Of a DNA stretch of 15,888 nucleotides, positions 13,469 to 15,888 are shown piece by piece. The position numbers and the translations under genes are program-made. The DNA lies in contig CAJYKY010000243.1 of the NCBI GenBank assembly GCA_913775005.1, positions 1 through 15,888 on the forward strand, given 5' to 3'. The stretch comes from an uncultured Achromobacter sp. (GTDB lineage Bacteria; Pseudomonadota; Gammaproteobacteria; Burkholderiales; Burkholderiaceae_B). The first letter of the stretch is position 1. The number at the start of each line of letters is the position of its first letter. Under the pieces are notes generated by a model. That model worked only from the letters and a program-made list of their open reading frames with translations, did not search any database and was not told where the DNA came from.

Positions 13469-15121
13469 TCAGGCCCCCTGACCGCGACGAGCCTTTTGCT
13501 CGATGGCGGCGCGGATGTAGCTGGAGAACAGCGGGTGGCCATCACGCGGCGTGGACGTGAATTCCGGGTGGAACTGCACCCCCACGAACCACGGGTGATC
13601 GGGCAATTCCATCATCTCCGGCAGGTTTTCCGTCGGCGTGCGGGCGCTGATCACCATGCCGGACTCTTCCAGACGCGGCACGTAGACGTTGTTGACCTCG
13701 TAGCGGTGACGGTGACGCTCGTTCACTTCATCGCCATAGATGGTCTGCGCGCGCGTGCCCGGCTTGATCGGCACACGTTGCGCGCCCTTGCGCATGGTGC
13801 CGCCCAGGTCGGACGAATTGTCACGCTTTTCAACCTTGCCTTCGCGGTCCATCCACTCGGTGATCAGGGCCACCACCGGATGCGGGGCGGACGGATCAAA
13901 TTCCGTGCTGTTGGCGCCGCCCAGGCCGGCAACGTGGCGGGCGAATTCGATCACAGCCAGTTGCATGCCCAGGCAGATACCCAGGTACGGCACGCCGTTT
14001 TCACGGGCATAGCGGATGGCGGCGATCTTGCCCTCGGTGCCGCGCTTGCCGAAGCCGCCCGGAACCAGAATGGCGTCCAGGTGCTTCAACTGATCGGTGC
14101 CGCGGGTTTCGATGTCTTCCGAGTCGATGTACTCGATGTTGATCTTCGAGCGCGTGTGGATGCCGGCGTGAACCAGGGCTTCCGTCAGCGACTTGTACGA
14201 TTCGGTCAGGTCGACATACTTGCCGACCATGCCGATCGTCAGTTGGTGCTGCGGATGCTCCAGCGCTTCAACCAGGTTGTCCCACATGGACAGATCGGCC
14301 GGCGGCGGGGTCAGGCCCAGCGCTTCGCAGACGATGTTGTCCACGCCTTGCTTGTGCAGCATGGCGGGAATCTTGTAGATCGAATCGGCGTCCCAGACGG
14401 AGATGACCGCGTCCAGGGGCACGTTGGAGAACATCGAGATCTTGGCGCGCTCGTCGTCCGGAATGGGACGGTCAGCGCGGCACAGCAGCGCGTTCGGATA
14501 GATACCGATTTCGCGCAGTTTCTGCACCGAGTGCTGCGTGGGCTTGGTCTTCAGTTCGCCGGCGGACGCAATGAAGGGCACCAGCGTCAGGTGCACGAAG
14601 GCCGCGTTGTTGCGGCCCATGCGCAGGCTCATCTGGCGTGCGGCTTCCAGGAACGGCAGGGACTCGATGTCGCCCACGGTGCCGCCGATCTCGACGATGG
14701 CGACGTCCGTATTGCCGTTCCAGGCAGCGTCAGCGCCACGGGCGATGAAGTCCTGGATTTCGTTGGTGATGTGCGGAATGACCTGGACAGTCTTGCCCAG
14801 GTAGTCGCCACGGCGCTCTTTGCGCAGCACCGATTCGTAAATCTGGCCGGTGGTGAAGTTGTTCACCTTGTGCATGCGAGCGGAAATGAAACGCTCGTAG
14901 TGGCCCAAGTCCAGATCGGTTTCGGCGCCGTCTTCAGTGACGAACACTTCACCGTGCTGGAAGGGGCTCATCGTGCCCGGATCGACGTTGATGTACGGGT
15001 CGAGCTTCAGCATGGTGACCTGCAAACCACGCGACTCGAGAATGGCGGCGAGCGACGCAGCGGCGATGCCCTTGCCCAGGGAAGACACCACTCCGCCGGT
15101 GACAAATACGTATTTGGTCAT
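13469..15121 (-). CDS. pyrG: CTP synthase
   Basis: CTP synthase makes CTP from UTP, ATP and glutamine, the last step of pyrimidine nucleotide synthesis, in the cytoplasm. From ATG 15121 it has 550 residues, the normal length. The N-terminal synthetase domain starts MTKYVFVTGGVVSSLGKGI, with the phosphate loop SLGKG around Lys17. It carries magnesium-site acids Asp71 (DLGHYERF) and Glu144 (VEIGGT). The C-terminal class I glutaminase domain has oxyanion segment PGGFG (354-358), nucleophile Cys383 in GICLGMQ, and the His518/Glu520 pair in FHPEF. An in-frame GTG at 15133 would add four residues (MLIT), but ATG gives the family N-terminus. A perfect TATAAT lies 45 bases upstream. A 230-bp gap separates it from the DUF1330-eno-ftsB unit. 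Confidence 0.98.
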   Translation of the reverse strand: MTKYVFVTGGVVSSLGKGIAAASLAAILESRGLQVTMLKLDPYINVDPGTMSPFQHGEVFVTEDGAETDLDLGHYERFISARMHKVNNFTTGQIYESVLRKERRGDYLGKTVQVIPHITNEIQDFIARGADAAWNGNTDVAIVEIGGTVGDIESLPFLEAARQMSLRMGRNNAAFVHLTLVPFIASAGELKTKPTQHSVQKLREIGIYPNALLCRADRPIPDDERAKISMFSNVPLDAVISVWDADSIYKIPAMLHKQGVDNIVCEALGLTPPPADLSMWDNLVEALEHPQHQLTIGMVGKYVDLTESYKSLTEALVHAGIHTRSKINIEYIDSEDIETRGTDQLKHLDAILVPGGFGKRGTEGKIAAIRYARENGVPYLGICLGMQLAVIEFARHVAGLGGANSTEFDPSAPHPVVALITEWMDREGKVEKRDNSSDLGGTMRKGAQRVPIKPGTRAQTIYGDEVNERHRHRYEVNNVYVPRLEESGMVISARTPTENLPEMMELPDHPWFVGVQFHPEFTSTPRDGHPLFSSYIRAAIEQKARRGQGA

Positions 15122-15165
15122 CGTAATGAGCACCCGGGACGAGCGGGCGCGTGCGGGAAATTTGG

Positions 15166-15171
15166 ATTATA
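15166..15171 (-). promoter_or_regulatory. -10 box (TATAAT) for pyrG
   Basis: On the - strand a perfect TATAAT occupies 15171 down to 15166, placing a start site near 15159 and a leader of roughly 38 bases. No good -35 hexamer is found 16-18 bases upstream (the sequence there is CCAAAT-like), so an activator or a weak -35 is implied. I see no C-run at the start site of the kind used for CTP-dependent pyrG attenuation in Gram-positive bacteria. Confidence 0.5.
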
Positions 15172-15340
15172 GCCGGGAGGCGGACGTTATTTGGGTTTTC
15201 CCCTAGCGATGACGAGTAACATTTGGCAGCACTAGAAACGCACAACCCGCCACGCTGTTGCAGGACGGGCGCGAGCGCCATGCTATGTTCCAGCCCTAAT
15301 TTTTTGACTGCTGTTTTTTCTCAACACTTCTGCCCCGCCC

Positions 15341-15888
15341 ATGACCGACGCCCACCGCTCTCCCTCCTCGCTCGCCTGGCGCGTGGCGCTCACGGCAGTC
15401 ATCGTGCGCCTGATCTACTCGGTGCTGGTGCAGGGCTACACCGTGTACGCGCTGCCGCAGTCGGACCAGTTGCGCCAGATGTACAGCCAGCCGCAATTCC
15501 TGACGCCGCTGCTCGCCACCATTGCCGCTTCCGTTGCCATCGCCGGGCTGGCGGCCTGGGGCGCCATGCACCAATGGCTGCGCCGCCACAACACCACCGC
15601 CGTCGACGAACCGCGCAAGCTGTTCGGCACCTTCATCGCCTTGCAGCTGATTTATACGCTCGCCGTGTCCGCCGCCATGGCCGTGCTGCACGGCGGGCTG
15701 ATGCGCTACATCATCGACAACCGCGACAGCCTCACCGACACGTTCGGCTTGTCGGTCACGAACCAGTTCCTGGCGTCGGGTCTGTTCATCAAAGTGCTGA
15801 CCATCGTGCTGGAGATCCTCGGCATGTACCTGGTGGTTCGCATCGCGACCTGGACGGTGGCGCCTGCTGGTCCGGCTGGCGCCCCGCA
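15341..15888 (+). CDS. Multi-pass membrane protein of unknown function, 3' end missing
   Basis: The frame opens at ATG 15341 and is still open at the window end, so 182 codons are visible. The protein starts MTDAHRSPSSLAWRVALTAV. It has about four hydrophobic segments (roughly residues 11-31, 54-75, 91-112 and 145-167), with a basic loop (WLRRHNTT) between the second and third. I do not recognise a family. It diverges from pyrG with 219 bases between the start codons. No clear ribosome binding site precedes the ATG. TTGACT (15304-15309) resembles a -35 box but lacks a matching -10. Third-position GC preference over its whole length supports coding. Confidence 0.75.
   Translation, partial: MTDAHRSPSSLAWRVALTAVIVRLIYSVLVQGYTVYALPQSDQLRQMYSQPQFLTPLLATIAASVAIAGLAAWGAMHQWLRRHNTTAVDEPRKLFGTFIALQLIYTLAVSAAMAVLHGGLMRYIIDNRDSLTDTFGLSVTNQFLASGLFIKVLTIVLEILGMYLVVRIATWTVAPAGPAGAP

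Noticed and set aside
15122..15165. CTP-sensing attenuator in the pyrG leader
   Set aside because: The leader would be only about 38 bases, with no terminator hairpin and no C-run at the start site, so the Gram-positive type of control is not supported.
13262..15172. 636-codon open frame on the + strand opposite pyrG
   Set aside because: pyrG on the other strand is unmistakable over its full length; the + product has no domain and is a mirror artefact.

Overview
The window is a compact, GC-rich stretch of ordinary chromosome from a betaproteobacterium of the order Burkholderiales, most likely the Alcaligenaceae (Achromobacter/Bordetella type). This rests on the character of the enolase, CTP synthase, PrpD and Hsp33 proteins and on the eno-ftsB neighbourhood; the genus is an inference, not a search result. 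I see no prophage, insertion sequence, CRISPR array, tRNA or rRNA gene. There are 16 protein genes, two of them cut by the window edges, and no gene-free stretch exceeds 300 bases.

Left part (1-4745, all + strand): the 3' part of prpD (propionate catabolism), a small four-helix membrane protein of the HemJ/CopD type, and a THUMP-domain rRNA methyltransferase with a long disordered, repeat-bearing N-terminus. Next comes a 61-residue protein of unknown function in its own cassette (consensus-like promoter, strong ribosome binding site, two terminator hairpins), then an RDD membrane protein.

Middle part (4746-11102, + strand): a secreted and membrane-anchored DUF2167 protein, a metallophosphoesterase related to LpxH, and an AMP-forming acyl-CoA synthetase followed 3 bases later by a gamma-carbonic-anhydrase-fold protein. 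These are followed by the redox chaperone Hsp33 (hslO) and an isolated TadE-like pseudopilin gene.

Right part: ftsB, eno, a DUF1330 gene and pyrG lie on the - strand, convergent with the TadE-like gene. The last gene, a multi-pass membrane protein of unknown function, diverges from pyrG and runs off the window. DUF1330-eno-ftsB look like one transcription unit. pyrG is separated from it by a hairpin-rich 230-bp gap where many relatives carry kdsA.

Most of the content is housekeeping: CTP synthesis, glycolysis, divisome, rRNA modification, redox proteostasis, propionate catabolism and possibly haem synthesis. The part most worth a second look is the 61-aa gene cassette at about 3788-4178. Two tandem TTGCACCT repeats sit just upstream of its -35 box and two GGG-N4-CCC dyads bracket its -10 box. 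Lesser oddities are low-complexity extensions on three otherwise ordinary proteins (rRNA methyltransferase, acyl-CoA synthetase, FtsB), two with tandem DNA repeats, and the lone TadE-like gene. I did not find a convincing new multi-gene system.
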